DNA from: Agelaius tricolor
Taxonomy: Eukaryota > Chordata > Aves > Passeriformes > Icteridae
Assembly: GCA_023055355.1 (NCBI GenBank)
Contig: JALJCS010000038.1
Location: 2,170,001-2,234,000, forward strand
Direction: 5' to 3'
DNA: 64,000 nucleotides
The notes below the pieces were generated by a model. The model made no database searches. It was not told where the DNA came from and saw only the letters and a list, made by a program, of their open reading frames with translations. Positions 53,240-64,000 of the stretch are shown here, one piece after another. The position numbers were made by a program, and so were the translations under genes. How positions within the stretch are numbered: the stretch's first letter is position 1; the number at the start of each line of letters is the position of its first letter.

Positions 53240-56200
53240 TCTCCTGGGCTAGGGAAGGCCAGGAGAGGCTCCCTGTGTCCCCTGCCCAGGTGAGAGCACA
53301 CGCAGGGCACCCTTGGGGACGTGCTGTGCCCCCACACTGCTGTTCCCCCTGGGGACAGGGATGCAGGCTGGTGGCTGTGTCACCACCCCAGCACGCCCAG
53401 ACTCAGCTCCCTGAGCCTGCACAGCACCACTCATTGCCCTGCTGCTGTGAGGACATGCCTGGACACACACAGGGGAGGGAATGATGCCACAGAGCTGCTG
53501 AGAGGTCCAAGAAAAAAGTGATGCCACAGCACAGGCACAGCGAAGAAGCACATGGGGGTGATTCCTTGCAAAAAATTATTTTATATTCAAAGGCCAGCTT
53601 GAAAATGGAGCCAAACAGGTTGTAAGGTGCTGAGTTGATCTGAAGAGATACAGGTAGGGAAATAAAACAGATTTGCAGAAAGTTACCCCAGTATAGGAAT
53701 AAGGTGGAACAGATTTAAATGCCAGATCATGGAGAGAAACAAAGCAACAGCAAAGTTCCACACACACAACATTAATAACACCAATAAATAACTGAGATTA
53801 CTGAAAATAAGAAACCCAGTTAAACAGGAACAGAGCCCCTTAAGAGGGGATATGAAAAGGATGTTCCAACAATGGTTCTGTATCTCCTCTGACCGCACAA
53901 ACGTCAGGGAAAGCATAAATCAAACCCCAGACACGTCGGGAGGCTGCAGGAAAGCCTGATCTGAAGTGAGGAGTGAAACCTTGGAGCCAGGCTCCAGCAG
54001 AGTGAAAAGCTGATGTGATTGAAAGCCAGCAGCCAAGAGAGGAGCCAGAGGGCAGGAGCAGCCTCAGGGATGAGGGAGAGGAGCTGCAGGAGGAGCAGCA
54101 GCAGCAGAGACACCAGGCAGCTGGACCAGCAGCCCCAGTGCTGACACTGCACAGCCCCTGCCAAGACATCTGGGCCAAATTCACCATGGGCTGGGCAGGG
54201 ATGCAGTGAGTGGACATGAAAACATTGTGCTGTGACAGCCTGAGCACACACTTACTGGTGTTGGCCACGTGAGAGTCGGGAAAAGAGGATGGCAAGAGCT
54301 GGAAAGGGAAAGTTTCACTGCCCTGCCCCGAGCTGGCTATTGCAGAGATGAAACAAACAGTGACATGGCTGAAAAGTCAATTAAGGATTGGAAAAGTCTT
54401 TCAGTATTCCCAGGTATTGTTAGGCGCTCAGACAAAGGATGTTTAAAAAAAATTATTTTCCCTTTGGTAATTACCACTTTGAAATGTTTCCGCTCCACAT
54501 TGTTTTAGAGGGGGAAGTTACTCCAGGGCCTCTCTCCATGGCCAGCAGAACTCTCTTTGTGGTGGGGGTTTTGGCATGGAGGAGCAGTGCTCTCCCAAAC
54601 AATACTGTGTGCCAGCAGCTGAGGGCCAGGTTTGTCCCTCAGAAATATCAACAAACTCATCAAGTGCCACCAAGTCACACCATGGCTGAGTCTGACCACA
54701 GTGCTGCTGACCCTCCCAACTTTTTACTGTCGAGTCCATGATTTATGTTGTTTTTCCTTCAAGCCTTGGCTCTGGGAATCACATTGAGTGCCAAAAGAAT
54801 TTCAGGTTTTATTAAAATAAAAGGTTATCCCATGAGCACTGAAACTACTTGTGTTGCTTCCTATGGTTTTGTGTCCCGAGACTGTTTTTGGTGCCTAAAA
54901 ATGCATGAACCAAGAACGAAAATGTTTTTGCGGTTAAGTGTTTGTAAGAAGCATCTCCCACGTGGATTTGCTGGTGTCTAATAATACATGAACGCATGCT
55001 ACAGCTGTTTTGGGGCATTTACAAGATTCTTTTCCTCCTCTCAACCGTCTCATTTCATCATCTCTAAGCACAGACTTAATTATCTGTGCGCCCTGAGCCA
55101 GATCTGCGCGACGCAGGTCGGCGGGTTCAGAAGTCATCTGGGGAGAGAGGGCACAGCCAGAGGGACACCGTGACAGCATCGGCCTGATTCGGGTAGGAAA
55201 TTAGATTTTAAGCTCTTTCTGGCTCCCCTAACTGCAGGGAAAACAGTGAGGAACCACGACCCAAGCTCCTGCAGGAGGGTCAGGGAGCAGACAGTGGGAC
55301 AAGCTGCTCCCCAAGGGGCTCACCCAGCCTCTCACAGCAGTGGGGCCCTGAGGGGCTTCTCCCCTCTTTGCCTGTGAGTGCTTGGCCTGATCCATCCCTT
55401 CCTGAGCTGCCAGCACCATTGCAGGGTGACTCCTTTAACCCCAGCAGCGAGAATCAGACCCACACCAAGGATCATTTCCCAATGCCACCCGTGCCACGCG
55501 GTCACGGAGCAGTGTCAGGGTTTCCATGACATGTGGGCACGTAACACGGTGGCACAGAGGGTGCCACCCAGCCAGGGCATGCACTGAGTCATCTCTCACA
55601 ACAGCCAAACCCCTGGGGAGCTTCCCTTTGCCCCTCCTTGCCCCAGCCCTGGCTGAGAGTCACCTGTGACAAAGCTCCTTCCCAGGGCACAGCTGGCACT
55701 CGAGAGCCCCTGGGAGTGGAATTGTGTCACAGCTCTCAGACGGGCTCTGGTGCCATTCTGAGGCCAGCTGGGCTGTCAGCAGCAGCCAGGTCTTCGATTA
55801 TAGATAAATAAACAGCTGGGGAGGGCTGGGAGGGCCAGTTCCCCCCAGGGGCTGTGGGGAAAAGGTGGAGCTGTGCCCACTTAACTCGTCTGTCTCCTCC
55901 CCTGTGCTTCCCGCATCCCTCCCCTCCAGACAGAAAGGGAAATCCGGGATTTTCAGCTGCTTTTGATTCCCTCTCGCTCTGCACACAGCTGGGTGGGGAG
56001 GGATTATTCTGCATTTCCTGACTCCAGACAGCTCCAGGGCTGCCCATGCGGGATCCCCCTGGGCAGGGGCTCCCCGATACTGCCAGCCCCCACAGGGCAG
56101 GAACAGCTCCTCCACCCTGCTTCCCCTGCCCTCAGCTCCTCTCCCCAGAGCCCCCAGAAGCGCCTCCCAGCCGCTCTGCTCAGCCAGCCCAGGCTCTGGC

Positions 56201-56490
56201 ACCACAAACCACATTGCCCCTCCTTCCTCCCTCAGCTGCAGTTTCTAATTCACACTCGGTTTCCAGTATGGGAAGGAGAAGTGCTGGGAGGGCACTGTGA
56301 TGAAAGAAAAACCCCTGACTCGCAGAGAATGCACACGGGAGCCTAAAGGGAGAAGGATGAGCAGAAAGGGGTTATTCAGGGAGATTTTTGGGTGCTGCTT
56401 TCCTGGCAGGCAGAAGAGGAAGCCCCCTCGTGTCAGGTCAGCACTGCATTTCCCTGTCACCCACATCACAGCCAGACACTACCAAGACTG
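53240..56490. other. Gene-free upstream region of RALGDS, part 2
   Basis: No coding exon recognised. AT-rich stretches (about 53560-53840 and 54750-54980) alternate with GC-richer ones. A segment near 54985-55170 is free of repeats and could be regulatory, without specific support. Confidence 0.4.
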
Positions 56491-56493
56491 TCA

Positions 56494-56612
56494 CACCCAA
56501 ACCAGCCTTGTTCTCCCAAACAGCTCCTCAAGACACCCAAACCAGCCTTGTCCTCCCAAACTGCTCCTCAATACACCCAAACCAGCCTTGTCCTCCCAAA
56601 CAGCTCTTCAGT
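56494..56612 (+). repeat. 40-bp tandem repeat, three units
   Basis: Three near-identical units containing CACCCAAACCAGCCTTG and CTCCCAAACAGCTC; unit length about 40 bases. Confidence 0.9.
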
Positions 56613-58284
56613 GCCTCCAGGTGAAGGGCCTGATGCTCACAGCTGCTCTCTGGGAGCTCACAGCACCCAAATTACAAAGGCAGCTGTCAGCAGGATGGGA
56701 TTGGGTGTTTTCCCCTCCTGAGCTGTCAAGTGGAACCCAAAATCCTGCTGCCAAAAGCTGCTGCAGCCCCAGCACAAGCCCAGAGAAGCCAGGAGAGGAG
56801 TGAGGACACAGGGCTGAGGAGATGCCTGCACAGAGGTGACACAAGAAAATCAACAAATCAGATTTTGGATGCAAACAGCCTTTGAGGTTCCTAAAGTCAG
56901 GCCTTCAGCAGCATCTTTCTGGAGGTGGTGCCCCAAAGCCTGAGCTCTGGACCACAACACTGGGGTGCACTGTGTGCTGCCCTCCCCAGACACCACGAGT
57001 GATGCCACGCTCATGACTCCAGGAGCCCAGAGCTAAAAACACCAAATATCACAAGTTCTGCCCCAGCTGAACCAGCAGCCCTGCCTGTCCTGTCACTGTC
57101 ATATGATGGGGCAGGCAGGAGGCTCTGGGGAGAACCAGCTCCTGGGGCAGCAGAGCCAATCCTTCCAGCAGTGTTGACACCACAAAGCTCTCCAGGTTCA
57201 TGAAAGAAGCTGCACCTGACTGTCCCCTCTCCCTGTAGGGTTTTGCCACCTCAGGAGCAATTGCCCTGAAACCAAAGATGCTCTTTGCATCTCAACAGCA
57301 TTGGCCAAATCGAGCTGATACAGACCAGGGCTTTTCTCAGCAGTATTTGAAGCTCCCATGGCTAAATCCAGCCCTACCTGGATGCAGCAGTGGTGCCTCT
57401 CTGTGCTGGGCAATGCCTGACAAAAGCAAGCTGCTCTCTGCCGTGTGATGGCTTTGGAGCCGAGCCAGAGCCCCGGGGCTCATCAGTGCTGCCCGAAGAG
57501 CGGCCCTGCAGGGGCTGTGTGTGACAGGAGGAGGTTTCAGCAATGCCACGGGGCCACCAGAGCACAGCTGGTGTCGGCTCTGTGGTGGCACAGGCAGGGT
57601 CCAGCTCAAGGCGTGCCAGGCACACTCAGGATCACCACTCTCAGCTGTCTCTGCTGCTGCACAGCCCCAGGGCTCCTTGAAACACGGGGTAATTACCTGG
57701 GGTCACCCCGGATGGAGTCCCTGGGTGGGAGATGCCCGTGGTTACACCTGTGCTTTGCTGCTGTGTTAAGGGTTGTGAGTGGGGCAAACCCTGCATTTCC
57801 CCTCTGTTTGCAGCTGGCACACTCTGAATCAATGGCTGTGCTGATGGCAACCTTGTCCCTGCCCCAGCTGCAGGACCTGGAATGGGAGGCAGGGCAGAGG
57901 AGGGGATGGAGCCACGGGCAGGCAACACCCACACCTCCAACTCAGCACCTCCGCCCAGGGAGGGCAGCATGGCCAGGGGCAAACAGTCCCCGTGCTCTGG
58001 CAAAGACCCAAAGCAGGCAGCAAACAGCCTGTGCTGGGCCAAACCAGTCAGCTAAGTGGATTTGCCTTATTTGGATTTGCCTGGATTTGCCCAAGCACAT
58101 TTGGGCAGCACTGGCACCGCTCAGGGCACACTCCTGCAGCAGCTGCCCCGAGCCCTCTGCACAGGGACAGACAAATTGCACTGACAGGCCCTTAACTGAA
58201 CCAAACTGTCAGAGGCAGCTGTTCCCTGCCTGATCTGCCGTGAGTCAGGGTGCCCAGCCCTGGGGCAGGGATGGAGCCAGCACC

Positions 58285-58636
58285 GGGACCTGGCTGTGCG
58301 GGGACCTGGCTGTGCAGGGATCTGGGTTTGCAGGGATCTGGCTGAGCAGGGATCTGGGTTTGTACAGATCTGGGTTTTCAGGGACCTGGCTGAGCAGGGA
58401 TCTGGGTTTGCAGGGATCTGGGTTTTCAGGGATCTGGCTGTGCAGGGATCTGGGTTTGCAGGGATCTGGGTTTGCAGGGATCTGGCTGTGCAGGGATCTG
58501 GGTTTGCAGGGATCTGGGTTTGTACAGATCTGGGTTTGCAGGGACCTGGCTGTGCAGGGACCTGGCTGTGCAGGGATCTGGGTTTGTACAGATCTGGGTT
58601 TGCAGGGACCTGGCTGTGCAGGGATCTGGGTTTGCA
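58285..58636 (+). repeat. 16-bp minisatellite, 22 units
   Basis: 352 bases made of 16-base units of the forms GGGATCTGGGTTTGCA, GGGATCTGGCTGTGCA and GGGACCTGGCTGAGCA, with some ACAGATCTGGGTTTGT units. Several units carry the BglII-like AGATCT palindrome. Frames on both strands stay open because 16 is not a multiple of three and the unit lacks stops. Confidence 0.95.
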
Positions 58637-58649
58637 GCCACCTCGGCAG

Positions 58650-61600
58650 CGCCCGAAAGGCTCTGCTGATCCCACGGGATTGTCAGGATGGAAATTGAGA
58701 GCAGAGAGAAAGAGAAGGCTGAAAGTGCAGGGAAGAGATCCCATTTCACTGGAGAGAGGGAAAGTGCAAGAGGCAGAGCCTGTACCGCCAGGAGAACCAC
58801 GGCTGCAGAGTAAAAGCTGCACGAGGAGCAAATTCTCACATTGCCCTCAAGCTTCAGACAGAGAAGCTGGTGCTGAAGGATGGGGAGGAAGAGCAAAGAG
58901 GCAGAGAAACACTCCAGGAGGTCACCTTGAACATCACATTCTTAGCTAGGGACAGGTTGTAATGCCACCAAAATCAGAGGGTTGACCTGGATGTGCACCA
59001 GCTGAGGATGTGGCACAGGGTGTTTTACCTCATTTTCTCACAAGCACAGACCCAGCCAGGCCACTTAAAAAAATACATTGAAAATAGATAGACTGAACAA
59101 TTCCTGGAAACATCAGCTCCTTCTGCCTCACAGTACAGAGAATTAGCCCAGCTTTAATTGCACCCAGCTTTAATTTAATCTCTGAGGGCAGCAGTGAGAG
59201 CTGGGCAGGCAACTCCAGCCCCTGCAGTGAGCACACGTGGGGTGACCACTGCTGTGGCCACACATGAGCAAGGCACAGACATTTGGTGAGCACCAGGCAC
59301 CTCAAAACCTGCAGCCAGCCTGTCTCAGAGGTGACAGAGCCCAGGCAATAATGACAAGCCCTTGGCCAGCATGAGCCCCAAGACAGGCTGTACCCCAGGC
59401 AGTGTCAGATGCTGGCTCAGGCTCCAGAGGTCTGTGCTCTCATTCTCCTTCAGCAGCTCTTGTCTGCATCTACACCACCCTGCTACCTGCTTATTTGTAG
59501 TAACCCTGGTATTACTGGCCTGGCACTCCCAGGGCTGTGTTTCTCATGTTTATTCAGTGTGGGAACACGAAGACTCTGGATGTTTTAGCACCAGTGACCC
59601 AAACAGCAGCAACTGGGGACACTTTTCCCCATCCCTTTCAAACCAGTGTAAGGGCTCAGCCATCACACCAACTTTTCCCTCTCTGAGGCCTCACCCAGGG
59701 CTGGAAACAGGGATTGCCACCACCCCAAAAGCTCCTTGGACAGCACCAGCCAGAGGCACAAAGCAGTGTGTTCATGGCCTCATGGATTCAGAGCTGGACG
59801 TGCACGAATGGTCTGGGATGGGCTCAGCCCTCAGCCTTGCCAGGGCAATTCCCAGAAATCCCAAGACTTTACAGAGTGCTCCTAAGTCTCTGCCCTTACA
59901 GATGAGATTCGAACCTGGGAGTCTTTTTCCATAGTTTCTCGTTATCTCCAAAGAAACCAAGTGATGATTTGCCTGAGGGAAAAGGAGAGTTTGGCCAAGA
60001 GCGGGGATCGAGGGATTTGTTGTTTTTGACTGCAGCCGTGGTCAGGAAATGGTCCTAGAGCTCATTTTCGGCTCCTCCCTCTCGATAACATCTACCATAT
60101 GCACGCAGTGGAAAAGAAACAGCCTTTGATACAGACACGGCAGACTTTGATTCACCACGGGGCCGTTGGCAGCTGTCACTTCAGCCCGGGATTGACACCA
60201 GCATCAGCTCCTGGCCCTGTTTGACTCCCAGTTAAGGCCTTTCCAGCCCCGATGGGGGAAGTAACACCATTCCCACCCAGTCCTGCAAGGATTAATTGGC
60301 TGTTTTATTGAGTGCTCCGAGGTGATACCGGGGCTGCGGACAGGAACAATGAAGACGGAAATTAGCAGCTCATTACTGCTGGTCTGAAAGTTTTCTTTCT
60401 CTGTGCCACAGGACAACGTTTCACCCACGATGCCCGGGTTGCAGGCAGCTAAAACTCTTAAAACTCCACCGAATGAGGTCTCAAATGCGGCAGGGAATAA
60501 GCCTGTGCTACAGCAAACCCGGGAAATAATCATTAGTTCCCATCTCCAGCTCCTCTGAGCCTGGCTCTAAGGTCAAACCAAGCTTTTATCTTCTCCTGTA
60601 TTTCACTATGCTGAGGGGAAAAAAAATAATATTAGAGGAATAAATTAGAATGTGAAATGTAATTTAACTAATTAGCTCACTGGAGTGGAAAATATTTGCT
60701 AACCACTTTGAAGTCAGGCCGACTGCACTTATTAGGACATCAGAGAGGAGAAAGGAAGAAGGCAAAGATGGGGGGACCTCCAGGACAGGCTGAGGAGGCT
60801 GCAAGCAGGACAATGAGATCTTCCCCTGGTCTCTTCTCACTCTGCAGTGCTGGGAGAGCCCCGGGCTGTGCTGCTCTTCCCTGTCCTGCAGCAAGGGGGG
60901 CTTTCCCAGCGCTTTCCATCATGGCACAAGGCTTGTGACAGCAGCATGGCATCAACCTGGCGTGCCCAGCAGGCAGCAGGGATGCACTGGGAGCGGGCAG
61001 CAGCATCCCACGGCCGGGGACATCCCTCCCTGCTCCCTGCCAGCCCTAGCAGGGAGGGGATGTCGCCAATTGAGCTGACAAACAGCGAGCCATAAAGCTC
61101 CATCATGTCAGGGAACTGCCTGAGATGCCACAAAAAGCCGTTGTACCACTTGCAACAGCCTGCTCATTGATTTCCCCACCTTCCACGCGTAGAAGCTGTT
61201 GCTCTTTTATTAGCAAAGCTTTGGAAATTCCTCCCCATCGTAGCAAAAGAGGCAGTCTGGGCAATTTTGCAACTGCTGTGGCTGAATTATGAAAGGGGAG
61301 ATTGACAGCCCCGCTGAAAGTGATGAAGGGAGGCAGAAATGAGAGCCTCCTCTGCCTGATACACAGCACCACACTGAGGGTACCCTGGGGGAGATGCCCA
61401 CCCCCAGCCACCCACTGAACCTGGGCATGAGCACCTGCCTGCTCATGGCCCCCAAAGGAGACCCAGTCCATTGCTGGGGCAGAGCAGCTTCCCTGAAAAA
61501 CGGGAATATGAGATGAGAACCCAACAGAGCTGCTGCCCTGGCAGAAGAGACTTGACCCAGAGGTTCCAGTTTTTGTGAGGTGTCTCCAGCCTGGGCTTTG

Positions 61601-64000
61601 CCTTGCTCCTTTTTGAAATCAAAGCTTTTCTCCCTGGGAATCCAGCCTGAAAAAGGTCAGTGGTGTGCTCAGTGAATGGGTTTGCAGCAGGAGGAAAGCC
61701 CATTTTTCAAGCCAGGCCCTCCCACAGGGATGGCCCAGATGTGACTGACACAGACAGAATCCTGAAAACCCCAGGTAATGCAGCCCCATAACTTTTCCCA
61801 ACCTGCCTGTGTCATCTCCAAGAAGAAAGGAAATTAACGAGCCTGAAATAGAAATTAAAGCCCTGAAATAGAGGGGGAAATGCCAACACTGCTCCCTCCC
61901 TGCTGCCCACGCAGACGGGGAAGCGACGGCAGGAGATGAGCAGGGACCTGAGGGTGGGTGTGAGACTCCAAACCCTGCCTGGCTGGGGGAACGCTTCAGC
62001 TCTGAAACAGGAGGTTCTCCATCACCCCACAGACAAAAACACCACCCAGGATTTCCCTGCTGGGGAAATTCCCCGTCTGTGTTCTGCAGCAGACAGAGAT
62101 TCCAGCGATTCCACTGTGGTCCTGCTTTCCAGGAATGGGAATTGAGCCTCAGAGCAGGGGGACGTGAGCGGGGAGAGGCAGAGCAGTCCCTGACCCACCT
62201 CCTGCTCATGGGGGCTGCCAGACAGTGCTCACCCCTGGGGGTTTCATCCCACTCTGCCCAGTGCAGGACAGGGCAGGGGGTGAAAGCACCAGTGAGCAAG
62301 GCTGGGAAATGCAAAAATGGGGATGCTGGAGACCCAGTGTGACCCCCCCTGGCAGCTGGAGTCTCCCCAGGGAAGCCCTAACAACCTCTCCCATCCTGCA
62401 CTAATGCCCCAGGCATGACCTGAGGTCTGGGGACACCCTGATGTGCCAGTTACCAACCTCAGTGCCAGGACTGGCTCTCACCCAGCAGCCTGCAGAGGGC
62501 TCGTAGGAATTGCTAAAAACCCAACCAACCAAATGAGAAAATAACCCGGTACTAACATATTGCACAGCCCCCTTAACAATTACTTCTCTTTTCTGCTAAA
62601 AACCAGGAACAGGATGAGCAAGCAGAGGTCCCTGAGTGACCCAGGCCAGGGCATTCCCCGTGCCTGGTCCCAGATGATGCCCAGCGCAGGGAGGGAAGTG
62701 GGGAAGCCTCCACCTGTGTCAGGCAAACCCTGAGGATCCCCCTTGCTGCAGCAGGAGCTGCAGGGAAGTCCAGCACCAGACTGCACTGCTGAGCAGGAAT
62801 GGAGATGGCCTGGAGAATCCTGGAGAAATCTGCTGCTTAGGAATGGAGCTGAAGGAGAATAAAGCACCCAGGCACTGCTTCACCCGCTCCATCCCCTGCT
62901 CCAGCCACCTCCCAGCCTCCCTCCTTGCCAGGAATGCTGCAGGAGGCACCTGCCCACCCCGGCACACCCCAGCAGCTCCGCAGTGGCCGCCACAGGTATC
63001 CTCATTATCCTCATTAGTGCAGCAACACTGTCGAGGCTGGCAAAACCCCCCGGGCCGTTTCTAAAAATAGGAGGCTCCCTGCAAGTCCCCTGTGCCTGCA
63101 GGGACACTCAGGATGCTGGGCTGGGGCTCCCCAGCCCTGCCAGGATCCAACACACCTCCCTGCAGGAAAGTGCTCCCTCCTCCCAGAGAACTGGGCTCAT
63201 TTTTGTGCTCTCATTTCGCCTCTTTAGACACACAGACAATGCTGGAGAGAAGGTAGCAGTGATTGTGACAGAACAGTTGGTGGCCATGGAGAAAATCCAG
63301 ATTTAAGGCTCCTGCAGTGACACTACACGCCCTGAGCACATACAGCAAGAGATGGACTTTCCCTGCTCCAAAAATCAAAGCAAGTTTGGCCTCAAATTTT
63401 CACAGCACCTGGATCACACCCTAAACCCTTACACAGGTGGGACATCGACCACTCACCACCCACCAGCCCTAAAAAAGCATCCCCCCTGATTTTGGGTTCC
63501 CCAGCAGCTTTATCCCAGGGTCCCTCATGCACTGTCAGACTCGGGGGGTGTTTCTGAGAGGGGCAGAGTGAAGGTGGCAAGAGGAGCCCTCAGCAGGAAT
63601 CCCCTGACCCACATTGGGAAAGCTCTGCCTCCCTCAATGCTGCAATCCACACCAATTTTTGCGTGGTGAACCAAACCCTGCAGCTGCAGCAGGGCAGGAC
63701 CGAAGCCCAGGGGTGGTGACAGGGACAGGGACAGCAGGCAGGGCAGCCACCAAGAATCCAGGGTTTCACGGGCAGCAGAGCCAGGACACGCACAGCAAAC
63801 CCTCCCTTTTGCATCGAGCCACAACACCAGGAAGGCTTCCCCTGCCTCCCGAACCCCTCCTTTGGTTTTGGTGCCCTGGATTTGGCAAGCGCCACCGCCT
63901 GCCTCGGGATACGGCACTCGAGAGAGGAAACGGTCACATCTGGAGGCGGTGCCAGCTCTTGGCATCGTCAACTTTGCCACCACAAGTTCAGCACCCCCGG
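58650..64000. other. Gene-free region to the right edge
   Basis: No exon of a known family recognised. The stretch about 59970-60740 lacks repeats and has clustered TAATTA/ATTA and AATAATCATTAG homeodomain-type motifs, so it is a candidate conserved noncoding element. That is an impression, not a measurement. Confidence 0.4.

Noticed and set aside
53683..53916. 77-codon hydrophobic antisense frame
   Set aside because: Hydrophobic composition arises from AT-rich sequence; no start context, splice sites or family signature.
57445..58233. 262-codon frame as an unannotated gene
   Set aside because: Low-complexity composition, overlapping long frames on the other strand, no domain or exon structure.
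58240..58949. Open frames of 150-230 codons over the 16-bp minisatellite
   Set aside because: Repeat translation (GIWVCRDLGLQ-like) in several frames and both strands; no family match.

Overview
The window looks like bird nuclear DNA, probably a songbird. It has vertebrate split genes with compact introns, CR1-type LINE tails on both strands, a nuclear copy of mitochondrial DNA in the vertebrate order tRNA-Ser(AGY)/tRNA-Leu(CUN)/ND5, and an LTR-like sequence that resembles passerine endogenous retrovirus LTRs from memory. Gene names rest on reading the translated exons against known families; no search was run.

Layout. (1) 1-800: a decayed partial copy of GTF3C5. (2) 1207-6344 (+): intact CEL, bile-salt-activated lipase, 11 exons, 562 residues. 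(3) 6956-13817 (+): intact GTF3C5, a TFIIIC subunit, 11 exons, 516 residues. (4) 14330-16680: gene-free DNA. (5) 16680-21429: an LTR-like edge followed by a very CpG-rich inverted repeat (arms about 1.7-1.8 kb, about 99% identical in their unique parts) around a 28-bp minisatellite of 35 full units. (6) 21427-22881: a chimeric duplicate joining CEL exon 7/intron 7 directly to the GTF3C5 3' UTR and flank. (7) 46340-24620 (-): intact RALGDS, 18 coding exons, 811 residues, with a 15.4-kb first intron. (8) 46725-47162: a NUMT just upstream of RALGDS exon 1. (9) 47.3-64 kb: gene-free upstream DNA with a CR1 tail and several minisatellites.

The mammalian order GTF3C5-CEL-RALGDS is recognisable. Here it appears as degraded GTF3C5, intact CEL, intact GTF3C5, degraded CEL, RALGDS. 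This is what repeated tandem duplication with complementary loss would leave. The palindrome sits at the duplication breakpoint, flanked by direct copies of the GTF3C5 3' region.

The three genes do not form one pathway. CEL is a secreted pancreatic lipase, GTF3C5 a nuclear Pol III initiation factor subunit, and RALGDS a Ras effector that activates Ral GTPases. The parts that most merit follow-up are the palindrome/minisatellite, the reciprocal pseudogenes, a five-fold iterated splice acceptor in GTF3C5 and an in-frame optional segment in RALGDS.
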